Of a stretch of DNA of 64,000 nucleotides, positions 12,466 through 22,192 are shown piece after piece; position 1 is the first letter of the stretch, and the number at the start of each line of letters is the position of its first letter. Source of the DNA: Moniliophthora roreri (taxonomy: Eukaryota > Basidiomycota > Agaricomycetes > Agaricales > Marasmiaceae); NCBI GenBank assembly GCA_001466705.2, contig LATX02000003.1, forward strand, positions 1 through 64,000, in the 5' to 3' direction. A program made the position numbers and the translations under genes. The notes under the pieces were generated by a model that saw nothing but the letters and a program-made list of their open reading frames with translations, ran no database searches and was not told the DNA's origin.

Positions 12466-12624
12466 TTACCATGCGCCGTAAGCACCAAATACCTTGGCAC
12501 CTTCCCGCTTCTTGAAGGGTAAACCGTAAACACCATCGGTAGGATGCGGGATCTTTGCCTCTCGTTTCATGAATGGCAAGCCGTAGACATCGAGCGCTGG
12601 AGGCTCAATTCTTGCCTCTCGCTT
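12466..12624 (-). repeat. Kex2-type peptide array, 3 units, in GMC copy B
   Basis: Residues 632-683 read [52 protein letters not shown], stop. Each unit starts EA or EG right after Lys-Arg, as in KREA sites of fungal alpha-factor precursors, and shares a G/D-[V/A]-Y-G core. The layout suggests Kex2 cleavage after KR, trimming of basic residues by a Kex1-type carboxypeptidase, and possibly removal of EA dipeptides. Peptide release is inferred, not shown. Confidence 0.75.
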
Positions 12625-15229
12625 TTGGTTTTGAGCGTTCGGCCAGTCGACTTTGATAATATCAGCGGCCTGTGAAGAGGAAACACCATAAGCTGACGTT
12701 CCACGTTATATCAACATAAGACAGAACGAGCTTTCTCTGCGACAGCGATGACGGTGGGGTTGATGGCAGCAGAGACCAACATAGGCAGGACACCAGCATC
12801 GACGACACGGACGTTCGATAGACCGTAGACTTTTAGACGAGAGTCGACGACACCTGTTTGACAGCATCAGCATTTGCAGTCGAATCAAAAGCTTGTAGTC
12901 TCACCGCCAAGCTCCCTAGAAGCCATAGCCGTAGTACCAGATGCGTGATTGTGCACAGTGACATTGTTCTCGAGATAACTGATAATATTCGCATGATTAG
13001 TATGACCCACAAGTAAAAGAGAGTATATCACTAACGTTGTAAAGTCTGCATCAGTGGTAGCTTCAGGTCCAGGAGCAATCGGGACTTCAACGAGGTCGGA
13101 GAAGGGAGCAGTCGCAGCCCATGTACGGGTGAATTTCAGACCTTCCACGAGGAGATCCTTGTCTATATGCACGAAGAAACATCAGCGAATAATTCCCATT
13201 ATATAGGCCACAGAGCATACCGAGTTCATTCGACAAGAAGCCCATATCAATAACAGGAGCTACGAGAGGATCAGTGCTTGAGATGTGCTGAGAATCAATC
13301 AGCGTCTAAAGACGGTCCAAGAACATGCCGTGGAACTCACGACTGAACCCCTGCTGAAGGGATGCATGCCAACGGGAACAACGGAAACATATGAAGCTCC
13401 AGGTTCAGCAAGCTCGGTGGAGCTTCGTGAAGGCACTACGGTGAAACCAACTGTTCCAGCTTTGCCTTCAACAGTAATGTTTCTGTAGAAGCCGTACTGG
13501 GCCTTTTGGAGAGGAGTCAAGTTGTCGGAGGCGAGAACCGCATCGATCTTGGCAATGTAGGATTCCATGTAGGAGTCGTTGGTGATACTGCGAAGGGGAA
13601 TGACACCATAGATGAGAGGCGTGAATGTGTAAGGACCAGTACGAGATTCCTCGCTAAACGAGAGCTTAATCATTGCTGTTGAATGCAATCTTCGAGTTAC
13701 TTACTATTGAGCCAGAGCCTCGTTAGCGTATGTCACGTTGTTACGAAGTTCGTCTGCGAAAACAGAGGTCAGAAGATATGAAAACTGTGAGATTTAGATC
13801 ATACCCAAAGTTAGAGTCCCATCGCGAAGCTTAAATTCGGTGATGACTAGTGGGTGGTCCTATAAAAGTCACAAATTCAGAGACAACTTTATCAAGTCAC
13901 CGCTAATGATACCGCACCTGAAGGTTTTCTCCAATCTGAGGAAGGTCAACGACAGGAGTGATCCCGAGGGAGGTCAATAACTGTGCGTCGCCAACACCAG
14001 ACAGCTCAAGAAGCTGAGGGGTCTTGACAGCACCTGGGACACAAATTGAACATGAAGGCATATTAAAGGGTGATGAAGAACATACCGGCAGCAAGGATAA
14101 CCTCTCTAGTAGCGTTCACACTGTACTTCACACCGTTGAAGGAGAAATCAACACCAGATGCCACGATTGAATCACCCGTAGACTTCCCGAAATTGATCTT
14201 GATTGCTTGTGCGCCAGTCAAAAAGACAAGGTTGGGGTCTTGCGAGTGAGGAGAAAAGTATTGAGAGCCAGTGTACGAACGGATGCCTTTGAGTGGGTCG
14301 ACATTTCGTGCGAGCAGGGGGAAGCCGGTAGAATCTCCGCCATCCTAAAGAACAAGAAACCGAAACAGTCAGAAATAGAGTCGTATACCGTGATAGTATG
14401 TGCATACGGGGTTGAAATTCAGAGGCAAGCCAAGGCTTTGGACAGCCTCGACCATTGGAACATCTACGTCACTTGCCCAGTTGGGGTAGCTCAACTATTT
14501 CAGGAGGTCGGTTTCAGCTAGTAGAGGAAAAAAGTTCGAGAATTTACTTGGATTGGGCCATCGTGACCGTGGGCGTCAGTGAAACTTTGGGTAACTTCCT
14601 GACCAGGGTACCAAAGAGTTCCGGGTTCGGTCCAGTTTTCAGACTTCTTGAAGTACGGGAGGAGGCCGTCGAACGACCAGTCATCCTCGTTACCATAAAT
14701 GGACGAAAAAGCGTTGTAATCTTCAGCATGTCCACGTTGCCAGACCTGCAGATATGTCAACCAGGCGATGATAGTTGGATTTTATCATGTACTTACCATG
14801 GCATTAGATCCACTTGACCCTCCGAGCATCTTCCCTCGCGAGATGAAGATAGAACGATTTGCAGCTCCTGGTTGAGGAATGGTGCTCATCATCCAGTCAT
14901 AATCTGGATTTGACAAGTATCCCTGTCCTTGTGGGACGGCGATCCTGGCGTCGGAGACGTGATCCTGTCCAGCCTCGATGAGACCAACACGAACATTGGG
15001 ATCTTCAGCTAGACGTGTCGCAACAATAAGACCTGCAGTTCCTCCGCCAACGACGACGTAGTCGAATGTCTTCTGAGTGAAGGCGAGTGGGCTGAACTCT
15101 GCACACCAGGATAAGCACGTTGGAGTAGTCAAACTTCTGAATACACTTACCGACCGTCCTCTTTTGAGGGTTAGGACGAGATGCCACAAGATGAGGCAGC
15201 AGGAGGAGCGCGAGTGATGCTGCGTACAT
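12466..15229 (-). CDS. Secreted GMC oxidoreductase with C-terminal Kex2 peptide array (copy B, complete)
   Basis: Fourteen exons on the minus strand: 15229-15151, 15098-14797, 14745-14548, 14494-14408, 14344-14086, 14033-13918, 13859-13805, 13753-13705, 13653-13341, 13287-13221, 13162-13036, 12978-12905, 12853-12732 and 12669-12466, giving 683 residues with all phases consistent. A signal peptide ([17 protein letters not shown]) is followed by a Lys-Arg site. The FAD-binding loop VVVGGGTAG is at 41-49, and GGSSGSNAM matches GMC signature 1. [15 protein letters not shown] at about 309-323 is signature 2. The catalytic pair is H562 (HASGT) and N607 (AINPT), as expected for FAD-dependent alcohol or sugar oxidases of family AA3. 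The substrate is unknown. Usual GMC proteins end soon after AEKAADIIK (residue about 622). Here about 60 residues follow, holding three KR-delimited peptides. The donor of intron 13 is GC, not GT. Confidence 0.88.
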
Positions 15230-16025
15230 TGCCGAACGCCGAAGATCGACATCGAGATGGATAGGTATTTATACAACCCCGGAAATGCTAAACGGGCTTG
15301 TTGTGCGTCGGATCTCTTAGAACCGGGGTACCGTCCGGAGACTGGATTCACGTTTTGATTCCGACGAGCCCTAAAATTGTCGGTTCTTCCGCAACGGCAT
15401 AGTACACTGCGACGTGAAACTTGGCTCCATAGATTGAGTATGGAATATGAGGCCAGCCTAGGATCTCAAAGGGCGATGGAAGATACTAGGCTGCCGTTCT
15501 TTGCATCACCAACGTTGATGACGGGCAAACAGGTTACAGCATCCTAAGTATGGCTTCGTTCCACTGTCGCAATCTTCGACTTTGCGTATGCCCATTATAG
15601 CGCGGATGATGATCAAGATCAAGCAGGAACAAAGATGGCAACCAAGATAAGGGGGATGAAGCTGACTGCATATGGGGGTTGATGACACGTTCCAAGGGGG
15701 TTTACCATATCAGAAACCGAACAGCGGCAGGGACCCATGCTGTACGACATATGAGGCACAATCTCGCCGCCGTGCCGAAGGCCCAAGGTGACTACACCAT
15801 CACGTTGACGTCAAAAGCCTTCGAGCAATCATAATCAGTGAATGGCAGATCCCAATATCCGTCATCGTAGGATCAACTCCTGACAGTATGTTCCCCGAAC
15901 TTCCGATATCTAGACTTCCGCGGACGGTCCTGCCTCTGTAAAATGCGAAGTCCGACCGTCTGTGTTATGATCGGGCTGAAGGGGACGTATTATGTGTCAT
16001 TCGTTCCATTAATAGCGTCGAAGTA
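15230..16025. other. Upstream region of GMC copy B
   Basis: Duplicate of 9588-10383. Apart from the TATA box at 15266-15273 no feature is recognised. Confidence 0.5.
15266..15273 (-). promoter_or_regulatory. TATA box of GMC copy B
   Basis: TATAAATA on the minus strand, 37 bases before the start codon at 15229. Confidence 0.5.
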
Positions 16026-16289
16026 CTGGGGTATTTCGATTGATTCGGATGGCCTGTGACCTGTGACTTGTCCATCCGGACTCAACCATTCGGATGGAGG
16101 CCTGGCGGTCCGTGACCGCCGAAGATTTTTCGGATTCTAGTGCCCAAAATCAACCCAAAACTGCCAAATTTGGTGGTCACAGTCCGAGCCTATTCGGATG
16201 GACCCTCCGTGACCTGTGACCATCCGAAAATATTCGGAAATTTTGAGCCCTGTGACGCGTGACCATCCGAATCAATCGAAATACCCCAG
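16026..16289. mobile_element. MITE, second copy
   Basis: It appears identical to the element at 10384-10647, with the same TA flanks and the same inverted repeats. It lies inside the duplicated block, so it is a duplicate of one insertion and not an independent one. Confidence 0.8.
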
Positions 16290-16485
16290 TAGTTCGCTCG
16301 GAGTTGATTCAAATCACCGGGTAAACGAGATATCTTCACAGTAATTCGCCTAGTCCCATTGGCCCAGAAAACTATTCTCGATACCAGATTAACTTGGGTT
16401 GAAGATGCGCAAACCATCTTTGATCCCAACCCGAAGGTCAACGCCTTGCGCAATCATGCTGATGATCGTAATGAGGTCGCGTATG

Positions 16486-17229
16486 TCAGAGCCCAACTTG
16501 ATATACTGCGGCGTCATAGAATCGTTCAGTTCGGGCTGCCTTTATTTGACGAGTCGAGTCACCACCGTCTGTAGTATTCCCGATATCTGGGAGGAAGCTG
16601 TCGACATGTGGTGTCTGGAGGGTCGATAGCTCTAAAACCATCCTCCAGGAACACGTTGGAAATGGGAGAGTAATAATTCCGGACCTCATCCACCGCTTTC
16701 GATAGGATATCCCGTAGATGCTCAGGACCCGCACATTGGAAAAATGAGTGGCGCCTTGTCCCGTAGCACCCGGACCATGACTGGCGAAGATACCGGGACT
16801 CATGCATCCAACGCCAACCTCTAGCGCCATGTTCTCTTCAAGGGCGACTGACTGGCCAAGTCTCAATGAAAGAACGCCACATACAACCCTAAATCCGGTA
16901 TCGTGCGGCTCCACGACTTGCCCGTTTCTGATCGTGGTATTCGAAACTAGAGATGCTCCCAAGCCTGCAAAGCTGGAATTGTGCCGGGGCGTGCATTGAT
17001 GGAGGGTGCCGTTGGTACCAAGACCGACGTCCCCTATCTCGACCAACTTCACTGAGTTATAACTACACGGTAAAGGGATAAGCTTATGTATCACTGGGAG
17101 GATAGAATACGTACCGATAGGATTCCACGGAGCTGGATTTCGTAGCGGATTGTCTTTTCCTTCCTTCCCAGAATATGAGTTGGAAGACTGCGATAAGCGT
17201 TGAAGGCATGAAGCGTGGAGCTTCGTCAC
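16486..17229 (-). CDS. Hypothetical protein, unrecognised
   Basis: An open frame begins MTKLHASCLQRLSQ at 17229. A central part contains VEIGDVGLGTNGTLHQC, then a Gly/Val-rich run ending in GATGQGATHFSN. Around 16740 the plausible coding signal appears to move to the next frame (GPEHLRDILSKAVDEVRNYY, ending near 16559), so there is either a short intron or a frameshift at the T-run in CATTTTTCC. A further small intron near the N-terminus (about 17120-17050) is possible. I recognise no family. It could be a decaying gene. Confidence 0.35.
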   Translation of the reverse strand: MTKLHASCLQRLSQSSNSYSGKEGKDNPLRNPAPWNPIGTYSILPVIHKLIPLPCSYNSVKLVEIGDVGLGTNGTLHQCTPRHNSSFAGLGASLVSNTTIRNGQVVEPHDTGFRVVCGVLSLRLGQSVALEENMALEVGVGCMSPGIFASHGPGATGQGATHFSNVRVLSIYGISYRKRWMRSGIITLPFPTCSWRMVLELSTLQTPHVDSFLPDIGNTTDGGDSTRQIKAARTERFYDAAVYQVGL

Positions 17230-18540
17230 ATAAAGTTAAAGGTTAAAGGTCATACAGCCGAGATAGGTTTCGCTACCCCAACGGGTGGAACGATGATATA
17301 GTAGACTGATTGATCTTTGGAATTGACGGGTTGGAGAGTTGCGGGCCATATGAAGTCCAACATCATACTGCAAGCGAGATAGGGGACTCTGAACTTATGG
17401 GAGGTGAGAGATGCCGAAGTTGGTACAACGCGCTCATGAAGAATAGCTCGATGAGACTTAGAGTTATCTGAGTAAAAGTTAGAGCATTTCTATCTCGAAG
17501 TATAGTGATTCACCTCATCAAATGGTCAAGTACCGTTAAAGTAGCTTTCCCAAATCCAATTTACTTTCACCACCACCGTCCCACTCCGATATCCAGGACC
17601 CGCCGTAACTGAAGTGATAGCTCGATACGACAGTACCCTTTTTTCTCAGTTTGCGTAGTTGGCTCGAATCTAAGAACATATATCATTATCATAAGCACGA
17701 CCATTGACAAAAGAAAACGATGACAATATACCTGTAGTAGTAGAGCCATACACCACAGTGCAAACAGGGGCCCACGTCGAGAACACCGGGTGCCAAGAGT
17801 CTGGGTGTCTGCGAGTACAGCTTCTGAGTCTGAAGGCAGGAATGCTGACGTTTCGAGGCGTGTGACTGGTGATGTTTTTGCTTGTCTTCCAATTTCGAAG
17901 GAACAGTGTGGGTGGTCAAGGACTGGGACTAAAAGATCAAGATAAGTCAGTGTTAATGGTGTGTAGAGTGCGATAATCGTACTAGAGAACAGTAGTGTCT
18001 CGCTCTTTCTGCCCAAGATCATCCAGCCCGAATTACTAAGTATTCCCAATCACCGTCTACATCGCCGATGTACTCTACTATCCCGCATGCTTTACCCATT
18101 TGTACTACAGTATGCTCTAGTCGTGACGATAGTCGAACCAGGTGCAAAACGATGGCAGGCTGTCGCTGTCAAGATTAGTCGCATCGGATTTCTCTGAGGA
18201 ACTCCGTTCTGGGATAGGACTAGTCGTGACTGATCCGTGGGGCATAGACTAGCCTGGCAAGCCTGCTTGGCTCGCACAGAAGATGGTCGATGGTCGTTCT
18301 GTGTAACATGGACAGCCCAAATCGGGAAGGTCACTTCGAGCCTTGAAAACCTCTCACCGAGGTACGAACATTGTGAAAGTAGTTGTCCGATTATGCCTGC
18401 AATATGTACAATGCACTAATGAGGACACCATGTCGCTACTGCTATTGGTGTAGAATGTAGAATAAAGATAAATATCGATACGTTTCCCTTGCAACTAAAT
18501 CCACGTTTCTAAATCGTTTCTAACTCGTTTCTAATCCGTT
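17230..18540. other. Intergenic, no supported gene
   Basis: A minus-strand frame at 18049-17567 with one hydrophobic stretch is not supported by any recognisable domain. Bases about 18385-18540 resemble the 3' flank of the other GMC genes. Confidence 0.4.
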
Positions 18541-18804
18541 TTACCATGCGCCGTAGGCACCGAACACCTTGGCACCTTCCCGCTTCTTGAAGGGTAAACC
18601 GTAAACACCGTCAGTGGGATGAGGGATCTTCGCCTCCCGTTTCTCGAGGGGTAAACCATAGGCACCAAACACCTTGGTACCTTCACGCTTTTTGAAGGGC
18701 AAACCGTAAACGCCATCGGTAGGATGCGGGATCTTCGCCTCTCGTTTCATGAATGGTAAACCGTAAACACCGAGGCTTGGAGGCTCAATCCTTGCCTCTC
18801 GCTT
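18541..18804 (-). repeat. Kex2-type peptide array, 5 units, with 105-bp tandem duplication
   Basis: Units in order between Lys-Arg pairs: [77 protein letters not shown]. Units 2-3 and 4-5 are successive 105-bp (35-residue) blocks starting at 18741 and 18636. This in-frame duplication accounts for the whole length difference from copy B. Synonymous differences between the blocks show that the event is not brand-new. Unit 3 has acquired a GLPLE ending where the terminal unit reads GAW. Confidence 0.8.
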
Positions 18805-21411
18805 TTGGTTTTGAGCGTTCGGCCAGTCGGCTTTGATAATATCAGCGGCCTGTGAAGAGAAAACACCATAAGCTGACGTTCCACGTCATACCAAGATAAA
18901 ACAGAACGAACTTTCTCTGCGACAGCGATGACGGTGGGGTTGATAGCAGCAGAGACCAACATAGGCAGGACACCAGCATCGACGACACGGACGTTCGATA
19001 GACCGTAGACTTTTAGACGAGAGTCGACGACACCTGATTGACAAGATCAGCATTCGTAGTGGAATCAAAAGCTTGTAGTCTTACCGCCAAGCTCCCTAGA
19101 AGCCATAGCCGTAGTGCCCGATGCGTGATTGTGCACAGTGACCATGTTCTCGAGGTAACTGATAATTTTCGCATATGATTAGTATAACACACAAGTGGAA
19201 GGGAGTATATCACTAACGTTGCAAAGTCTGCATCAGTGGTAGCTTCAGGTCCAGGAGCACTCGGAGCTTCAACGAAGTCGGAGAAGGGAGCAGTCGTAGC
19301 CCATGTACGGGTGAATTTCAAACCTTCCACGAGAACATCCTTGTCTATACACATGAAAATACATCAGCGAATGATTCCCATCAAATAGGCAACAACACAC
19401 ACCAAGTTCATTCGACAAGAAACCCATATCGATAACAGGAGCTGCGAGAGGATCAGTGCTTGCGATGTGCTGAGAATCAGTTAGCGTCTAAGATGGTCCA
19501 AGAACAAGCCATGGAACTTACGACCGAGCCCCTACTGAAGGGATGCATGGCAATGGGGACAACAGAAACATATGAAGCTCCAGGTTCGGCAGGCTTAGCG
19601 TAGTTTCCTGAAGGCACTACGGTGAAACCAACTGTTCCAGCTTTGCCTTCAACAGTAATGTTTCTGTAGAAGCCGTATTGGGCCTTTTGGAGAGGAGTCA
19701 AGTTGTCGGAGGCGAGAACCGTATCGATCTTGGCAATGTAGGATTCCATGTAAGAGTCGTTGGTGATACTGCGAAGGGGAATGACACCATAGATGAGAGG
19801 CGTGAATGTGTAAGGACCAGTATGAGATTCTTCGCTAAACGAGAACTTAGTTATTGTCATGAGATGCGGTCTTTAAGCCACTTACTATTGAGCCAGAGCC
19901 TCGTTAGCGTATGTCACATTGTTACGGAGTTCGTCTACGAAAATAAGAGGTCAGAAGATATGGAAACTAAGAGATTTAGGACATACCCAAAGTCACAGTT
20001 CCATTGCGAAGCTTGAATTCGGTGATGACTAGTGGGTGGTCCTGTAAAAGTCACAAGTTCAGAGATGACTTCACCAAGTCGCCGATTATTATACCGCACC
20101 TGAAGGTTTTCTCCAATCTGGGGAAGGTCAACGACGGGAGTGATCCCGAGAGAGGTCAATAACTGTGCATCACCAACACCAGACAACTCAAGAAGCTGAG
20201 GGGTCTTGACAGCACCTGGGACACAAATTGAGTATGAAGGGATATTAAAGCATTATGATGAACATACCGGCAGCAAGGATAACCTCTCTAGTAGCGTTCA
20301 CAGTGTAATTCATGCCACTGAAAGAAAAATCAACACCAGATGCCACGATTGAATCACCCGTAGACTTCCCGAAATTGATCTTGATTGCTTGTGCGCCAGT
20401 CAAAAAGACAAGGTTGGGGTCTTGCGAGTGAGGAGAAAAGTATTGAGAGCCAGTGTACGAACGGATGCCTTTGAGTGGGTCGACATTTCGTGCGAGCAGA
20501 GGGAAGCCGGTAGAATCTCCGTCATCCTAGAGAACAAGAGACCAAGACAGTCAGGAACAGAGTCTCAAAAAGTGATAATATGTGCATACGGGGTTGAAAT
20601 TCAGAGGCAAGCCAAGGCTTTGGACAGCCTCGACCATTGGAACATCTACGTCACTTGCCCAGTTGGGGTAGCTCAACTATTTCAGGAGGTCGGTTTCAGC
20701 TAGTAGAGGAAAAAAGTTCGAGAATTTACTTGGATTGGGCCATCGTGACCGTGGGCGTCAGTGAAACTTTGGGTAACTTCCTGACCAGGGTACCAAAGAG
20801 TTCCGGGTTCGGTCCAGTTTTCAGACTTCTTGAAGTACGGGAGGAGGCCGTCGAACGACCAGTCATCCTCGTTACCATAAATGGACGAAAAAGCGTTGTA
20901 ATCTTCAGCATGTCCACGTTGCCAGACCTGCAGATATGTCAACCAGGCGATGATAGTTGGATTTTATCATGTACTTACCATGGCATTAGATCCACTTGAC
21001 CCTCCGAGCATCTTCCCTCGCGAGATGAAGATAGAACGATTTGCAGCTCCTGGTTGAGGAATGGTGCTCATCATCCAGTCATAATCTGGATTTGACAAGT
21101 AACCCTGTCCTTGTGGGACGGCGATCCTGGCGTCGGAGACGTGATCCTGTCCAGCCTCGATGAGACCAACACGAACATTGGGATCTTCAGCTAGACGTGT
21201 CGCAACAATAAGACCTGCAGTTCCTCCGCCAACGACGACGTAGTCGAATGTCTTCTGAGTGAAGGCGAGTGGGCTGAACTCTGCACACCAGGATAAGCAC
21301 GTTGGAGTAGTCAAACTTCTGAATACACTTACCGACCGTCCTCTTTTGAGGGTTAGGACGAGATGCCACAAGATGAGGCAGCAGGAGGAGTGCGAGTGAC
21401 GCTGCGTACAT
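18541..21411 (-). CDS. Secreted GMC oxidoreductase with expanded Kex2 peptide array (copy C)
   Basis: A paralogue of copies A and B with the same 14-exon layout, from the start codon at 21411 to the stop at 18541, giving about 718 residues. Signal peptide, [17 protein letters not shown], signature 2 (about 20217-20180), HNHASGT and AINPT are all intact, so the enzyme should be functional. Bases from about 20581 to 21411 are nearly identical to copies A and B, while the 3' two-thirds differ at scattered sites (for example [14 protein letters not shown] against ATAAPFSDLVEVPI). The intron before the last exon has a normal GT donor where A and B have GC. The last exon (18849-18541) carries five instead of three KR-delimited peptides. 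The gene is divergently arranged with the FAD oxidase at 22193. Confidence 0.88.
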
Positions 21412-22192
21412 TGCCGAACGCTGAAGGCTGACATTGAGATGGATAGATATTTATACATCTTGCCGCAGTGGGCCATCAGGGTCCGATGGCAGTTACGAGT
21501 CCATTTCTGCTGGTGGTTTTGCGGAAACTTTCTGGGGATAACTGACGATGAGAGCGAAGCTGACGATGAACGAAACGATCTATCAACATCCTATCAGGCC
21601 ACAACTTTCCCACGCAAGCTACACATTCTATATAAGGAAAAAGTGACAGATCAAGACGAATCCTCCGCCTCCCACTTCCGTTGACCCATTTACACAGAAC
21701 AGACGGTGCCAGTCTTACGACAAGCGATGCTTCGACTTACAACGAAGCATTGGAACCCGCCGACCGTTGCTTACGGACCTGGTCGCCCTCACAATTTGAT
21801 CTCAGATTCCGTGGACAATTCACTTGAAGAACGACCCGAGGGCAATGTCAAGAGCGGGATGATTCAAAAGGTCGTCCAGTCAGTGTTGGTATATTGTTAG
21901 ACTGCTGATGACCTATGAACGATGCAGTCGGAACCGGTGACACTCGCACCACAAATAATGATTGATGATCATCAACGGAGAAAGTCCTGGCAAACACTTT
22001 GTATATGGGGCTGAAAACACTTATTTTTACTCCCGAGTCCAGGCACATGCCCCAATCATATTGGTGTAGCGGTTTTCCCTCTTAGGCGGCACCACGTAAA
22101 CCACGAAAGATAAAAGCCAATGTATCCTGGAATCCCTCTCATCTGCTTGCTCGGTCTGCTCTGTGGTTCTGAAAGCATTCGACCCCTACACC
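21412..22192. other. Divergent promoter region between GMC copy C and FAD oxidase 1
   Basis: 781 bases separate the two start codons, and no gene is recognised between them. A TATA box for the GMC gene lies at 21448-21455. A shared bidirectional regulatory region is possible. Confidence 0.5.
21448..21455 (-). promoter_or_regulatory. TATA box of GMC copy C
   Basis: TATAAATA on the minus strand, 37 bases upstream of the start at 21411, as in copies A and B. Sequence beyond it diverges from A and B. Confidence 0.5.

Larger units (their letters stand above)
10691..16331. repeat. Copy 2 of near-identical long duplication (uninterrupted version)
   Basis: It matches 5407-7607 followed by 7609-10689 and adds the 359 bases missing there. 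It runs on without ambiguity into unique sequence after 16332, so it is the more reliable version of this locus. Confidence 0.85.

Noticed and set aside
12466..12624. KR-rich GMC tail as a nuclear-localisation or retention signal
   Set aside because: The protein has a signal peptide. The basic pairs are regularly spaced and always followed by EA or EG, which fits protease sites better.
10384..16289. Two independent MITE insertions
   Set aside because: Both sit at the same place in the duplicated block with the same flanks, so they are one insertion seen twice.
17567..18049. 160-codon minus-strand frame with a hydrophobic stretch
   Set aside because: No domain, start context or exon partner supports it, and a second overlapping frame is equally open.
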